A DNA stretch of 63,464 bases. Source: a virus. The notes under the pieces are model-generated. The model saw nothing but the letters and a program-made list of their open reading frames with translations. It made no database searches and was not told the DNA's origin. The position numbers and the translations under genes are program-made. Where the stretch lies: positions 1-63,464 of IMG/VR virus record IMGVR_UViG_3300042691_020231; one strand, given 5' to 3'. Positions 31,785 to 41,500 of this stretch are shown here, in pieces; within the stretch, counting starts at the first letter, position 1; every line of letters starts with the position of its first letter.

Positions 31785-33608
31785 TTATGCTCCAACTACT
31801 TCTTCAAAACTCAAACCAGATGGTGTGGCAATGAAGTTAAGTTGAATGAAGTTGATTGATTTGTTTGGTTTGATGTAGATGTCTGCTACGAAGTTATTTG
31901 AGTCAATAACTTGTGAAGTGTTGTTTGTTTCATCACATACTACACGGAAATCAGTGATACCTCTTCTTCCAAGAACATTTCTGAGGAATGGAGTTACCAA
32001 ATTTACAAATTGTGCTCTGGTGAACTCATCATTAAATTCAAAGAGTTGGAATCTTGCGGCTGTTGCAATTGATTTTTCCAAAATGATGAACAATCTACGA
32101 ACATTGATTCTGTCGAACGCAGAAGGTCTTGTAAGTAGTGTCTTGTCACCAAAGAGGACAGGACCACTGCCTGGGAAAGCAACTACTGGATTAATACCGA
32201 CTCTATACAATTCATCTCTTTGTGTTTTGTTTGGATTGAATGGCAACTTAATTACTCTATTAATATTACCACGATTTAATCCTGCTGGTGAGAACCAAGG
32301 ATCATTGGTTTCATCAGTTCTTGCACAAAGTCCTGCAATATCGGCGTTAAGAGGAATATAAACATATTCATCGTTGTAATTATCATATTGCAATTTGTAA
32401 CCAGTATCGGCTACACCATAAGAAGAAGAATCTCCATTGGTTCTGAATGCAATTATGTCGCTTAAATAAGCAGTTGGTGTTTGGTTGAATCCGCTTGTTG
32501 GAACTGGCGAAGCAAATGCAACTACGTCTTTTCTTGCTTCAGCAATTTCGATTACGCGATAAGCCGCCGTTTTACCAAGAGGTCCTGTAATAAACATGGA
32601 AACGTCAATAATTTCCGGATCTCCCATATATGTGTTATATGCTTCAGCAATATCGTTGTCGTTTGGAGTAGTTCCTACTAAACCACCATCCAAATTAGAT
32701 ACGTGTATTTTTTGTGATCCCGTACCAATTAATGCATATGCGGTGGTTGTAGTTGTTGCAGCCGTACCCCAAGCAGTCCCTGAAGTAACAGATACAGCAG
32801 CATTACTTGCATGTTGATCGACTTGAGCATTGTCCAAGTGATTTAATGACCAAACATATTGAGATTGATTATTTATTACGTCTTTATAATAATTGGATGT
32901 ACCATTTTGGTTTACAGCATTAGATGCTTTGGAAACATATGCATATTTTTCAAGAATGGTTCCTGGAGTTCCAGAAATTTTACCATCTTTGTCTATTACA
33001 AGAACGTGAAGTTCGTCCTTAATTTCTGCACCAGTTAATGCTTCTGCCCAAGGTGATGTGCCTGGAAGACCATCAAAGAAACCAATGTAATCTACGTATT
33101 GATCTGCATTACCATCTGTATTGGCTTCATATGTTGCGGTAGCATAATAGTCAAGAACAACTACTTTTACGCTGTTACCCAGTTCGCCCGGATACTTTGC
33201 TGCCCATGCACCGTCTGTTAACCCTGCTGGAGAAGTGTAGGTTCTAAAAGAAGACAAACTGCATAAATCTTCCCCATTAATTGCAGTGGTTCCAGAAGTT
33301 GCTGTTTTTGAGCCACCACCAGAATTAATGAATCTTACTACCTTTAAATTGTTTCCGTATGAAAGGAAATTGGCAGCAGACCACCACCATCTGTTATATT
33401 TTGTAGCATCTGTCATTGAACCCGATGCTTTGGCTGGCTTATAAAAAATTTCAGCCAATTCTTTTTCGTTTGCTATGGTTACTGGTTCATTACCTGGTCC
33501 CCATTGGAACAAACCAACCATACCAGCGGGAGTTGTGGCTATTGCTGGTACTAAAAGTGTTATATCTTTCTCGGTGACATTTACGCCTGGACTTATTTGA
33601 ATTGCCAT
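31785..33608 (-). CDS. 18: Tail sheath protein gp18
   Basis: gp18 is the contractile sheath. The 607 residues (T4 659) begin MAIQISPGVNVTEKDITLLV and include 'TPAGMVGLFQWGPGNEPVTI'. They end with the conserved core: INVRRLFIILEKSIATAARF, 'FEFNDEFTRAQFVNLVTPFL' and YIKPNKSINFIQLNFIATPS. These match the sheath handshake domain. SD AAGGAG 6 bases upstream; a weak late-like box lies further up. Confidence 0.97.
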   Translation of the reverse strand: MAIQISPGVNVTEKDITLLVPAIATTPAGMVGLFQWGPGNEPVTIANEKELAEIFYKPAKASGSMTDATKYNRWWWSAANFLSYGNNLKVVRFINSGGGSKTATSGTTAINGEDLCSLSSFRTYTSPAGLTDGAWAAKYPGELGNSVKVVVLDYYATATYEANTDGNADQYVDYIGFFDGLPGTSPWAEALTGAEIKDELHVLVIDKDGKISGTPGTILEKYAYVSKASNAVNQNGTSNYYKDVINNQSQYVWSLNHLDNAQVDQHASNAAVSVTSGTAWGTAATTTTTAYALIGTGSQKIHVSNLDGGLVGTTPNDNDIAEAYNTYMGDPEIIDVSMFITGPLGKTAAYRVIEIAEARKDVVAFASPVPTSGFNQTPTAYLSDIIAFRTNGDSSSYGVADTGYKLQYDNYNDEYVYIPLNADIAGLCARTDETNDPWFSPAGLNRGNINRVIKLPFNPNKTQRDELYRVGINPVVAFPGSGPVLFGDKTLLTRPSAFDRINVRRLFIILEKSIATAARFQLFEFNDEFTRAQFVNLVTPFLRNVLGRRGITDFRVVCDETNNTSQVIDSNNFVADIYIKPNKSINFIQLNFIATPSGLSFEEVVGA

Positions 33609-33664
33609 TGTTTCTCCTTCTAGACGCCTTATTTCTGTAATTAGAAAATACTATTTGCTAGGAA

Positions 33665-33672
33665 TATGTATA
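33665..33672 (-). promoter_or_regulatory. Possible variant late promoter of gene 18
   Basis: TATACATA on the minus strand in the 84-base gap between terminase and sheath genes, 56 bases before the gp18 start. One base from TATAAATA and identical in its 13-base context to the box before regA. The rest of the gap shows only AT-rich sequence and the gp18 SD. Confidence 0.35.
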
Positions 33673-33692
33673 ATTTTATGTCATTTCATAAA

Positions 33693-35315
33693 TTATAGAA
33701 TAGTATCTCCAAAATTTACGCCAAATTCGTCATTTTCACCATCATCTACCCCACTCAAGAATCCAAATGGCATTACTTCTTCTTCAATTGCGTCTAATTG
33801 TTTTTGGAAAAGTGTTTTTCTAATATCCAAGTCCGTCAAGTCCTTAAAGTAATTTTGAGTACTCAACCACCCAAATAATACCAAGCACATAACTAAATCA
33901 TCATGACTACCAGTTTCCGCCTCATAGGAGGCATTTTTGGAAACAAAGGTAACAAGTTCTCTCATAATATCTATATCACTAATTATTAATTTGTCCGATT
34001 CTATCATGCTTTTTAAAACGGAGCAACCGAGTCGTTTTACAACTTTGGTTGTTCTTATGCCCAACTGAGTATCCGAGTTACCGAATCCACCGTCTAGAGT
34101 TTGTCCTTTTCTACCACGGACAGACGAAATTAATACATTTTCATATTCCAGATCTTTATATAAAATATCAGCAACTTGTCCACCTATGTCATTTATTTCT
34201 ATTAAAACAAACGCATCATTATATTCTCTGCAAGTGTTCATAATGATATTTGGATAAACCATAGGAGACATCATATTATTTCTGAATACAGCAACTACCT
34301 TATATGGCATTTCGGTAACATCAATTATACAAAATGCATTATAATCTATACCCTGTCCTCTTGAAGTATCTACTAAAGTAATATAACTGTGTCTTTCCTT
34401 TGGTTTTTCATATACCCGCAAACCATCGTCATTTTTGTATACAGGATTTCTAAAAACCAAAGTCTTAAGTTTATTTGCACTAATAAGAGTGTTGGTTGAA
34501 CCAATGAAGTCGCATTCGTGTTCTGTTCGGAATTTATCCTCAGAACCCAAATTTCGTATTTCTTGTTCTCGCCATTCTTGATCTCTACCGGGTACTTGAC
34601 TCCAATGAATTTCTACATTTTTAAAATCATTTCTATGCTCAACAGAATCAACCCAAATCTTATAAAACAAATTCAATCCGTTTGGTGTTGAAATAATTAC
34701 TAATTTTGTAGTTTTACCAGAAGTTATTGTGGGAAATACTGAGGTATAAAAATCATTTGCAATATTTTCTGGAACGTGAGCAAACTCATCTAACATGATG
34801 AGATTGAAAGATCCACCACGAATAGCAGAAGCAGATGTTGCCGCAGCAACAATTCTAGAACCGTTTTCTAGTTCTATGCTCATTTTATTCCATTCTTTAA
34901 TACCTTGTTGCAACCATTTTGGCAAATATTCATAAGCAACTTTCAATCTATCCATGTGCAACTTAGCAACAGTTTGCTTGTTTGCAAGAATAGCAACATT
35001 GCTGGTAGGATTAAATAAGATATACCACAAAATATATGCTACCAATGTAGTGGACTTACCACATTGACGAGGCATTTTACCAATAGTAAATCGGTTATCG
35101 TTAATAGTGTTCACAAACAATTCTTGAAAATCAAACATGTCAAAATTAATAAGTCCTTTATCAAGACTTACTATCTTAACGTAGTTCTTAATAAAGTATA
35201 TTGGATCTTGTGAGCACTTTACATATTCCTGAACTTGCTCAGGCGTAAAGGATACTTGTACGTTTGCTCTCTTAAGATTTGGATTTCCGAGATATGTTTT
35301 CTCTTTATTCTGCAT
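33693..35315 (-). CDS. 17: Terminase large subunit gp17
   Basis: gp17 is the DNA-packaging ATPase and headful nuclease. The 540 residues (T4 610) show a Walker A-like MPRQCGKSTT (81-90), Walker B NLIMLDEFAH (171-180), coupling motif VIISTPNG, and the RNase H-like nuclease with VDTSRGQGIDYNAF, VLIEINDIGGQ and SHDDLVMCLVLF carrying the Asp/Glu/Asp triad. It overlaps gp16 by 11 bases. It is intact. Confidence 0.98.
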   Translation of the reverse strand: MQNKEKTYLGNPNLKRANVQVSFTPEQVQEYVKCSQDPIYFIKNYVKIVSLDKGLINFDMFDFQELFVNTINDNRFTIGKMPRQCGKSTTLVAYILWYILFNPTSNVAILANKQTVAKLHMDRLKVAYEYLPKWLQQGIKEWNKMSIELENGSRIVAAATSASAIRGGSFNLIMLDEFAHVPENIANDFYTSVFPTITSGKTTKLVIISTPNGLNLFYKIWVDSVEHRNDFKNVEIHWSQVPGRDQEWREQEIRNLGSEDKFRTEHECDFIGSTNTLISANKLKTLVFRNPVYKNDDGLRVYEKPKERHSYITLVDTSRGQGIDYNAFCIIDVTEMPYKVVAVFRNNMMSPMVYPNIIMNTCREYNDAFVLIEINDIGGQVADILYKDLEYENVLISSVRGRKGQTLDGGFGNSDTQLGIRTTKVVKRLGCSVLKSMIESDKLIISDIDIMRELVTFVSKNASYEAETGSHDDLVMCLVLFGWLSTQNYFKDLTDLDIRKTLFQKQLDAIEEEVMPFGFLSGVDDGENDEFGVNFGDTIL

Positions 35316-35763
35316 CTATTATATCGCCATTATTTTCCAACTTCTCAATCTCTTTCATTTTACCTTTAAGTAATTTTTGCAGTTCGGCTGTACTACCAAC
35401 AAATATTGAATTATTGGTTATTGTATTTCCAGAATTAGTTGTTTGAGGCGCGTCACCTTTTATTGTTTTCATTTTATTGTGCATATCCAACAAATCTTTA
35501 TTGGTGTCCGCAACGGTTTTAATCAACTGTGCTAAAACTTCATATGCTCTTGGTTGTTCGGTTTCTGATGCCAAATTTAAAATTCCATCAATAGCGGTTG
35601 TTCCTTTATTGATAAGTTCTTTTAAATTGTCTCTTACAACAAGATAATCTTTATCCAAATCTTCTTTATCTACCGTTATTTCGGTAACTTTTTGAAGTTG
35701 TTTTGGTTGTTCTTGTTTTGCTGGTTCTATGTTAAATTGTTTTTCTAATTCATCAAAAGACAT
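35305..35763 (-). CDS. 16: Terminase small subunit gp16
   Basis: gp16 regulates gp17 and binds DNA for packaging. The 152 residues (T4 164) match the family: DLDKDYLVVRDNLKELINKG (T4 DLEDDYGVVRRNMHFQQQM), 'EQPRAYEVLAQLIKTVADTN' (T4 [20 protein letters not shown]), KDLLDMHNKMK, and NNSIFVGSTAELQKLL (T4 NATVFMGSPTELMDEI). It starts 10 bases after a 55-codon gene. Confidence 0.93.
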   Translation of the reverse strand: MSFDELEKQFNIEPAKQEQPKQLQKVTEITVDKEDLDKDYLVVRDNLKELINKGTTAIDGILNLASETEQPRAYEVLAQLIKTVADTNKDLLDMHNKMKTIKGDAPQTTNSGNTITNNSIFVGSTAELQKLLKGKMKEIEKLENNGDIIDAE

Positions 35764-35773
35764 AATTTATCCA

Positions 35774-35941
35774 TTAATATTCCGTGATGGTTTGTTTTAT
35801 ATCGTAGTCATCACTTGGTACTACTTGTATACCCGATTTCAATTCAATTTTTTCGCCATCTGTATCTAGGATATAATCATCGTTTGTATCTTTTAAATAC
35901 ACTACTGGTTCTATATGAATATTTACTAGTTTTTTTGGCAT
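35774..35941 (-). CDS. Small protein, 55 aa, between gp15 and gp16
   Basis: ATG 35941 lies one base past the gp15 stop and the frame ends with TAA at 35774, filling the gap between genes 15 and 16. The product MPKKLVNIHIEPVVYLKDTN... is beta-rich and acidic towards the end (VVPSDDYDIKQTITEY). No family recognised; tight packing and full-length fit of the gap support a real gene. Confidence 0.6.
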   Translation of the reverse strand: MPKKLVNIHIEPVVYLKDTNDDYILDTDGEKIELKSGIQVVPSDDYDIKQTITEY

Positions 35942-35942
35942 A

Positions 35943-36611
35943 TTAGTCTAAATTGAAAAGATTAACATCAATTGTTTTGATAAGTCCTGCTTCTTTTACC
36001 GGTCCATAATAGTAAGTTCTTGCAACAAATTGTAATTCAAATATTATGGTTCTTTGGTTGTCATCCTTGAAAGAACCTTCAAATTGTTGATCTGTTACAG
36101 TATTGACTAATGTAATGGGTATATCCAATTTTTCATATCCGTCACCAAGAATACTTGGTTTTATTGTTATTGTAAATTCTGGAGTAAAAAATGGAAATAT
36201 TTGCTCCACAATCTTCAATGCATCATCCATGTTTCTGCTGTAAGCAAATAGTGAATAATTTAATTTATACGGAACTTCATTAAAATGATAGTTTATTGTT
36301 ATATCACCGTTTGTTTGTGTTTTTTCCGCTCTTCTTTTGGTTAAACTGTTTCTTTTGCGTTCGGTATCATATTCCAAGCCAGTCATCATAAAAGACATTC
36401 TTGGCACTCCGAGCGCAACAGCATACGCAACCGGATCATCCAACTCTAATGCCAACCTCTCCATCATTCTTTCTTTGGGAGCATAAGTCAGAGGGACTTT
36501 GATTTTTTTATAAGTGTTTCCTGTTCCTCTTTCAACGTATATGTTGTTAAACAGCGTACCAAATGCCGCTGTTATTTTTTTTGTTATACCATGATAGAAA
36601 GTAGTAAACAT
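35943..36611 (-). CDS. 15: Tail sheath stabiliser/completion protein gp15
   Basis: gp15 caps the tail and joins it to the neck. The 222 residues (T4 272) match: FTTFYHGITKKITAAFGTLF, NIYVERG, IKVPLTYAPKERMMERL (T4 IRVPITYASKEHFMMKL), 'LNYSLFAYSRNMDDALKIVE' and QIFPFFTPEFT (T4 QILPYFQPHF). Shorter C-terminus than T4. The start overlaps the gp14 stop (TAATG). Confidence 0.94.
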   Translation of the reverse strand: MFTTFYHGITKKITAAFGTLFNNIYVERGTGNTYKKIKVPLTYAPKERMMERLALELDDPVAYAVALGVPRMSFMMTGLEYDTERKRNSLTKRRAEKTQTNGDITINYHFNEVPYKLNYSLFAYSRNMDDALKIVEQIFPFFTPEFTITIKPSILGDGYEKLDIPITLVNTVTDQQFEGSFKDDNQRTIIFELQFVARTYYYGPVKEAGLIKTIDVNLFNLD

Positions 36612-37327
36612 TAATACTTGTTCTCCGAGAATGGATCTATTTCAGTAAAATCAATCAAATCCCTAGTACCAGATTGCAAGATACTATTATCACTTGGTTG
36701 TCTGTTGTCTTGTATGGAGGTAATGGTATCATCTATGACTCCATCCGAGTTGTAATCTATTTGTTCTGTTACTGTTTGTGACATGTTTGTTTGAATGGAA
36801 TCAATATCTGAAATACCAGTATTGAGGTTTTCGTATGAATACTTGAACAATTCGCATTCTAATTTATAGGTATAGAGTTTACCGAATTGGTAAAATACTT
36901 CTTTATTGTCTACAAATTTAATTTCAAATAAAGATTTAGAAAAGGGATGATATATCAAATCCCCTTCCATCGGATTGGTTATTTGTACAGGACGATCCGC
37001 CATCAACTCAAATTTTGCTGCTTCTTTTTGAAATCTTCTTTTTGAAACGACCAAACTTAAAGTATCTCGGATTTCTAAACCAAATTTAGAAATAATTTCC
37101 CGCTCACCGGAAAACCCAGAATAATTATCCATGAACATTTCAATTTCAATCGCGTCTTTGAAGTAACTTGTGCTATCTTCGCCAAACAGTTGATCTAAAT
37201 TTGCAAATCTTCTTGGAATGTAATAAACACTTATACCATTAATTTTAATAGATTCCTCAACAAGATCTTCCATGAGATCTTGCTGTGGTTTGTAAGTGTA
37301 ATTATTGAAATATGGATTTAATGGCAT
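36611..37327 (-). CDS. 14: Neck protein gp14
   Basis: gp14 forms part of the head-tail neck. The 238 residues (T4 256) include DLVEESIKINGISVYYIPRR (about 21-40), FKDAIEIEMFMDNYSGFSGE, FGLEIRDTLSLVVSKRRF and RPVQITNPMEGDLIYHPFSK, family phrases. Coupled by TAATG overlaps to gp13 and gp15. Confidence 0.94.
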   Translation of the reverse strand: MPLNPYFNNYTYKPQQDLMEDLVEESIKINGISVYYIPRRFANLDQLFGEDSTSYFKDAIEIEMFMDNYSGFSGEREIISKFGLEIRDTLSLVVSKRRFQKEAAKFELMADRPVQITNPMEGDLIYHPFSKSLFEIKFVDNKEVFYQFGKLYTYKLECELFKYSYENLNTGISDIDSIQTNMSQTVTEQIDYNSDGVIDDTITSIQDNRQPSDNSILQSGTRDLIDFTEIDPFSENKY

Positions 37328-38157
37328 TATCCTATAAATCCTTGTGGTGGAAGTTCGTATTTAAGTTGTACTTGATCTTCTATTTTATCAATTTCTGCTC
37401 TTGCTTCAGATGCCATGTTCGCACCATTGAAAGACACACCACCCGGTAATGACATACCAGTAAATTTAGAAAGATTCAATCCCCATTGATATTTAATCAA
37501 AGCAGTAAGATACATTTTTAACAAACGATCATTGTATATTTCTGAATATAAAGAAGGATCTAAAATTCTATATGCTTCGAAAACCAAGTAATCTCCCTTG
37601 GTCATTTTTTCTTTCCAGTTTGCTTCTACATAAATTCTATTCGTAACTCTGCTGAATTGTATGCTCTTTTCGGGAGTTAACATGTCCTGTAACATTTGCA
37701 TGTGAGATCTTGTTATGTTATAACCAATCAAAGAATCACCATATGTGTTTGTTCTTAAACCATACAAATCATTTAGTGCTATTTGATATTTTGCATCAAA
37801 CATACCCAAACCACCAAGAGTATCGAACAATTGGAAACAACGAACAACACTTATAATTGAGTTTCCATCTGGATCTATTGCTGGAGCAGCCTCAATTGGT
37901 CTGGAACCATCTCCCTGCGCGGCCGCCAATGTTGGTTCTGTTAAAACAATATATCCCCTGTCTATGTCTAGTTGGGTAACTTGCTTTTTAAAATAAACAC
38001 GTTCTACACCATCAAAGTGGTATTCTGCAAAAAACTGCAAAGCATCATCTACGCGATCTTCTATTTGTGAATCATCCACGTTTATTTGAACAACGGGATA
38101 TCCTAGTCGTCTTAAACAGTAATCTTTAAGTTGTTCCCTAGAGCCTGGCTTTGCCAT
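37327..38157 (-). CDS. 13: Neck protein gp13
   Basis: gp13 works with gp14 to close the filled head. The 276 residues (T4 309) carry LKDYCLRRLGYPVVQINVDD (about 10-29), 'VDDALQFFAEYHFDGVERVY', IALNDLYGLR and TNRIYVEANWKEKMTKGDYL, strong matches to cyanophage gp13. SD AAGGAG lies 8 bases upstream of the ATG and within an inverted repeat that flanks an exact late promoter. Confidence 0.95.
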   Translation of the reverse strand: MAKPGSREQLKDYCLRRLGYPVVQINVDDSQIEDRVDDALQFFAEYHFDGVERVYFKKQVTQLDIDRGYIVLTEPTLAAAQGDGSRPIEAAPAIDPDGNSIISVVRCFQLFDTLGGLGMFDAKYQIALNDLYGLRTNTYGDSLIGYNITRSHMQMLQDMLTPEKSIQFSRVTNRIYVEANWKEKMTKGDYLVFEAYRILDPSLYSEIYNDRLLKMYLTALIKYQWGLNLSKFTGMSLPGGVSFNGANMASEARAEIDKIEDQVQLKYELPPQGFIG

Positions 38158-38162
38158 GTAAA

Positions 38163-38203
38163 AATCTCCTTGATTCTATATTATTTATAAAACCAAGGAG
38201 ATT
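38163..38203 (-). promoter_or_regulatory. Inverted repeat able to hide the gp13 ribosome-binding site
   Basis: Perfect 10-base arms AATCTCCTTG (38163-38172 on plus) and CAAGGAGATT (38194-38203) surround the late promoter. In a minus-strand read-through RNA, the arm from 38203-38194 can pair with the gp13 SD arm (38172-38163). RNA started at the late promoter lacks the first arm. On the plus strand the second arm is followed by CTTTTTTTG, so it could also act as a terminator in that direction. Confidence 0.55.
38182..38189 (-). promoter_or_regulatory. Late promoter of gene 13 (neck to tail operon)
   Basis: Exact TATAAATA on the minus strand, 24 bases before the gp13 ATG; the expected start point near 38176 falls just before the SD arm. 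Confidence 0.78.
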
Positions 38204-38223
38204 CTTTTTTTGTAGTTTATTGT

Positions 38224-38571
38224 TTATTCAACAAACAAATATTGAACTTTAGACAATTCTAGGACTGACATTTTGATGTCACCAAGCGCATCAATAGAAA
38301 CTGGTTCCCAAGAAATATCCACAGATTCTTCAAGAATCTCAGTTAATTCTTTAATGAATTGATCCTTGTTTTCATCTTTAACTGTGTTTCCTTCTTCACC
38401 AGCAAACTTTTTAATCAGTTTAGTTCTCTGATCTTCGATCAATTTTACTTCCTGATTTAGTTGATTTAACAATTTCATTAATTTAAATGAAATTTTTGCT
38501 GGCAGTGGTTCATCAATTAATTTGTTTAATGTACCAACAGAACTATAAATATCAATCAATTTCACCTTCAT
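38224..38571 (-). CDS. Small helical phage protein, DUF1617-like
   Basis: The 115 residues start MKVKLIDIYSSVGTLNKLID and are mainly helical and charged (LLNQLNQEVKLIEDQRTKLI, about 34-53), ending VLELSKVQYLFVE. The pattern of an MKIKL start, an 'L..kL...l..k....l.k' helix and an LIxKy loop resembles the DUF1617 group of phage proteins, from memory. Function unknown; position just before gp13 suggests a role in tail or neck assembly. SD AAGGAG 6 bases upstream. Confidence 0.65.
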   Translation of the reverse strand: MKVKLIDIYSSVGTLNKLIDEPLPAKISFKLMKLLNQLNQEVKLIEDQRTKLIKKFAGEEGNTVKDENKDQFIKELTEILEESVDISWEPVSIDALGDIKMSVLELSKVQYLFVE

Positions 38572-38585
38572 AATTTCTCCTTTAA

Positions 38586-41500
38586 TTATATTGTAGTTGT
38601 CGAAGCATAGTATTTAGACAAGAAATTTGCATAGGAACCCAAAGGAGGATTAACTAAACAAGAATAACCCATTGATGCTCCTGTACTCGAACCAAGATCT
38701 GTGTGATTATACCTTAAATATGCCGGTATTGCAATAGCCTGTGCTCTACCCGAAACAGTAATTGGACTATCCCAAACAAACCATTCACCAATATTTGATG
38801 CAGAACCACCTTGATCAGCTGTTAATGCGTTTGGATCGTTCTTTCCCTGAAATATGTCAACAAATCCATTTCCTTCTACCGTAATTGAATCTCCCAACAA
38901 GTTTGGCTCAAAAATTGTGTGATTTTTTGAACCAGTAACATAATCAAGATCTTCTTGAATACTTGAAGGAATTATATAATTTTGAAATAAAGGATGTGTG
39001 TGGTGTTCTGTATTATTTAAATTGGGATTAGATAATTCGGTTTCATCATATATAAAATGAATTGGATGAAATTCTAAATTATTTATTATTTGTTGAATAT
39101 TTTGATTTGCTTTAGTTCCAGTAAAAAATTTATCATAAAAATCTATAACATTTGCACATTCAGAACCATTAAATCTAATTTTTAATTTAATGTAATGTGT
39201 GCTTTTTTCCGTTGGGAATCCAGAAAAACTCCACCACAATAAAGGATATTGTCCTAATTGTTGTGGACCAGTTACGTTCGGAATGCCTTTTGGAATCTGC
39301 AAGTTTGTATCTGCTGCTTGTGATAATATCGTTGGTAAAGAACCGGTGACAGAATCGTTGCCAGTTGCAAATCGGTTTTCTTCATAATAAAAACTTGTGC
39401 TTGATAAGTAGGTTTTTTTAATATATTTTTCACCACTGCTTATGGCGTCGCTATCTGCAATAATCAATCCTCCGGCATTATAAGAAGTAGCAGGATCTGC
39501 TGGATCAATTCCAAACAAAGAGGTTATTGCTCTCCATATACTTTTTTCTTGTGTTGTCAATGAAGACCAACTAGTTTTTGCTGTTTGCAAAAAGTCGCTC
39601 CAACCAGATTGTTTCATACTTATAATTTTAGATTTTAGTGATGGATCTAACTCCACATACATCGGTAAAGTAAAAGTAACATCAGCAACCGAACCATTAC
39701 CCATTAAAATACCATGTACCATGTCGCCAAAAAATGTTAATTTAGTTGCCGGTGGTGTATCATTATACATGTATTCATTTGGAGCTGCCGCATGAAAAGC
39801 ACCAGTTGCTTCTGTTCCTATTTTACCTCTGCAATTTATTGGTGGTATTTTATAAACTTCTGAACAACCATCTGTTAAAGATTTTACTGGTTTTGAATTA
39901 TTATCAAAAGGCATATAGCAGTAACTTCCGCAACAATCTTGTGGATATATTCCATTAGTTCCAAATGCAAATGAAGTTCCGTGTTTTTCTTTTAAGAAAT
40001 TAAAATACATTGGTGCTCTATCACCATTAGTATTTGTCCAATTTGTGTTGTTGTAAAAATATTTACAATAACCTTCATTTCCTCCACAACCACCGCCTCC
40101 GCCTCCTCCACCACCACCGCCTCCGCCTCCTCCACCACCGCCTCCGCCACCGCCACCGGCACCATTTGGATCTGGTGGTGGACAACAAACTGCTATGCCT
40201 AATGATGTTCTTCTGCAACAACCATTTGGGGCTGATGCAGTTGATGGGCAATTTGGACAATTTAAAGTTAAATCACATTCACACAAAACTCCAGGATCAG
40301 TAGGATCGCTTCCATCTGATGTGTCTGGTCCAGTACAACCATTTGGATCTGGACATTGATTTGGATCGGTTGGATCACATGCTCCTGGATTTAAACAAAG
40401 AGCTTGATCAAAGAACAGATCTTGTCTGTATTTCCAACCAGACCACATATTATAAGCACAAACATTTCTAAAATTGTAATAATTGCTGAATCCATAAACA
40501 GCAGAACAGGATTCTTGACCACATCTATCCCAAGTATATCCACCACCGCCGCCAGTATCCGGAAACTCTTGTCTATTTCTTAGTAAAATATCCATATTAT
40601 AAAATGGATAGATGTTACTTTGTCTTTTTGGTGCAACTAAACTCGTAGAAAGCAAACCATTATAACCACCTTCAGCAGTAAAATATATTAATTGACTTGT
40701 TAATGGATCTACAAATGAATCGCTAAAAGCATGATCGTCCCACTTTACAACTGTATGTTTTTTAACAACACCGTATACAGAATCTCTTACAGAAAACGTA
40801 TCATAAGTTACTAATACATGCCCTGGTATTATTGGATAAGAAAGAGTTCCGGGTAAAAGTTCCTCTGTTTGTCTTGCATTATTATCCAAACTTGTCAGTA
40901 ATTTTTCAAAATATAATCCAGCAAATCCTATAGAAGATCTTTCATAATTTGTCAAATTTCTGTCTGCACTTGGAAGACTCAAAAAATCTACTTTTGTTTC
41001 TCTCATCCAATTTTTAAAATCAGAACCAACTCCAGATCCAAAGGTATTATAGTTCGTGGTAAAAAATCTTTGGGAATCTGTAGTTGCCGAAAATGTTTTT
41101 GCTCTGGAATTTCCAACGTATTTCCAATAATGTCTGTCTATTTTTGACGTTCTTGAATTTGCATTTGCACCATCATACAATGACGGAATATTTGAACTGG
41201 AATTAAATACAGTTAGTGTAAATCCTCCAATTTTTCTTGGTGTTGCGGTGGGTGGACCATTATTTAAATCGCAACCACCCACTGGAGAAGCAGTTGCTAA
41301 TTTACCATTGGTCAAATAAATGTTATTTGTTGAAAAATTAGAGCCGGATGTTTGACTACCGGAAGGAGTTCCGACTGTTCCAAATCCAACATTGTAGTAG
41401 TAAACAGACTCTCCCGTGCCGCAATAAACACAAGGTACAGTAACTACGGTATTGTCAAAAACTAAAACAGGCAACCCGTTTGCATCTCTAACATAAACTT

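Noticed and set aside
40034-40303. Open frames of His/Arg-Trp repeats around the glycine tract
   Set aside because: They arise from reading the GGN tract in other frames or on the other strand.
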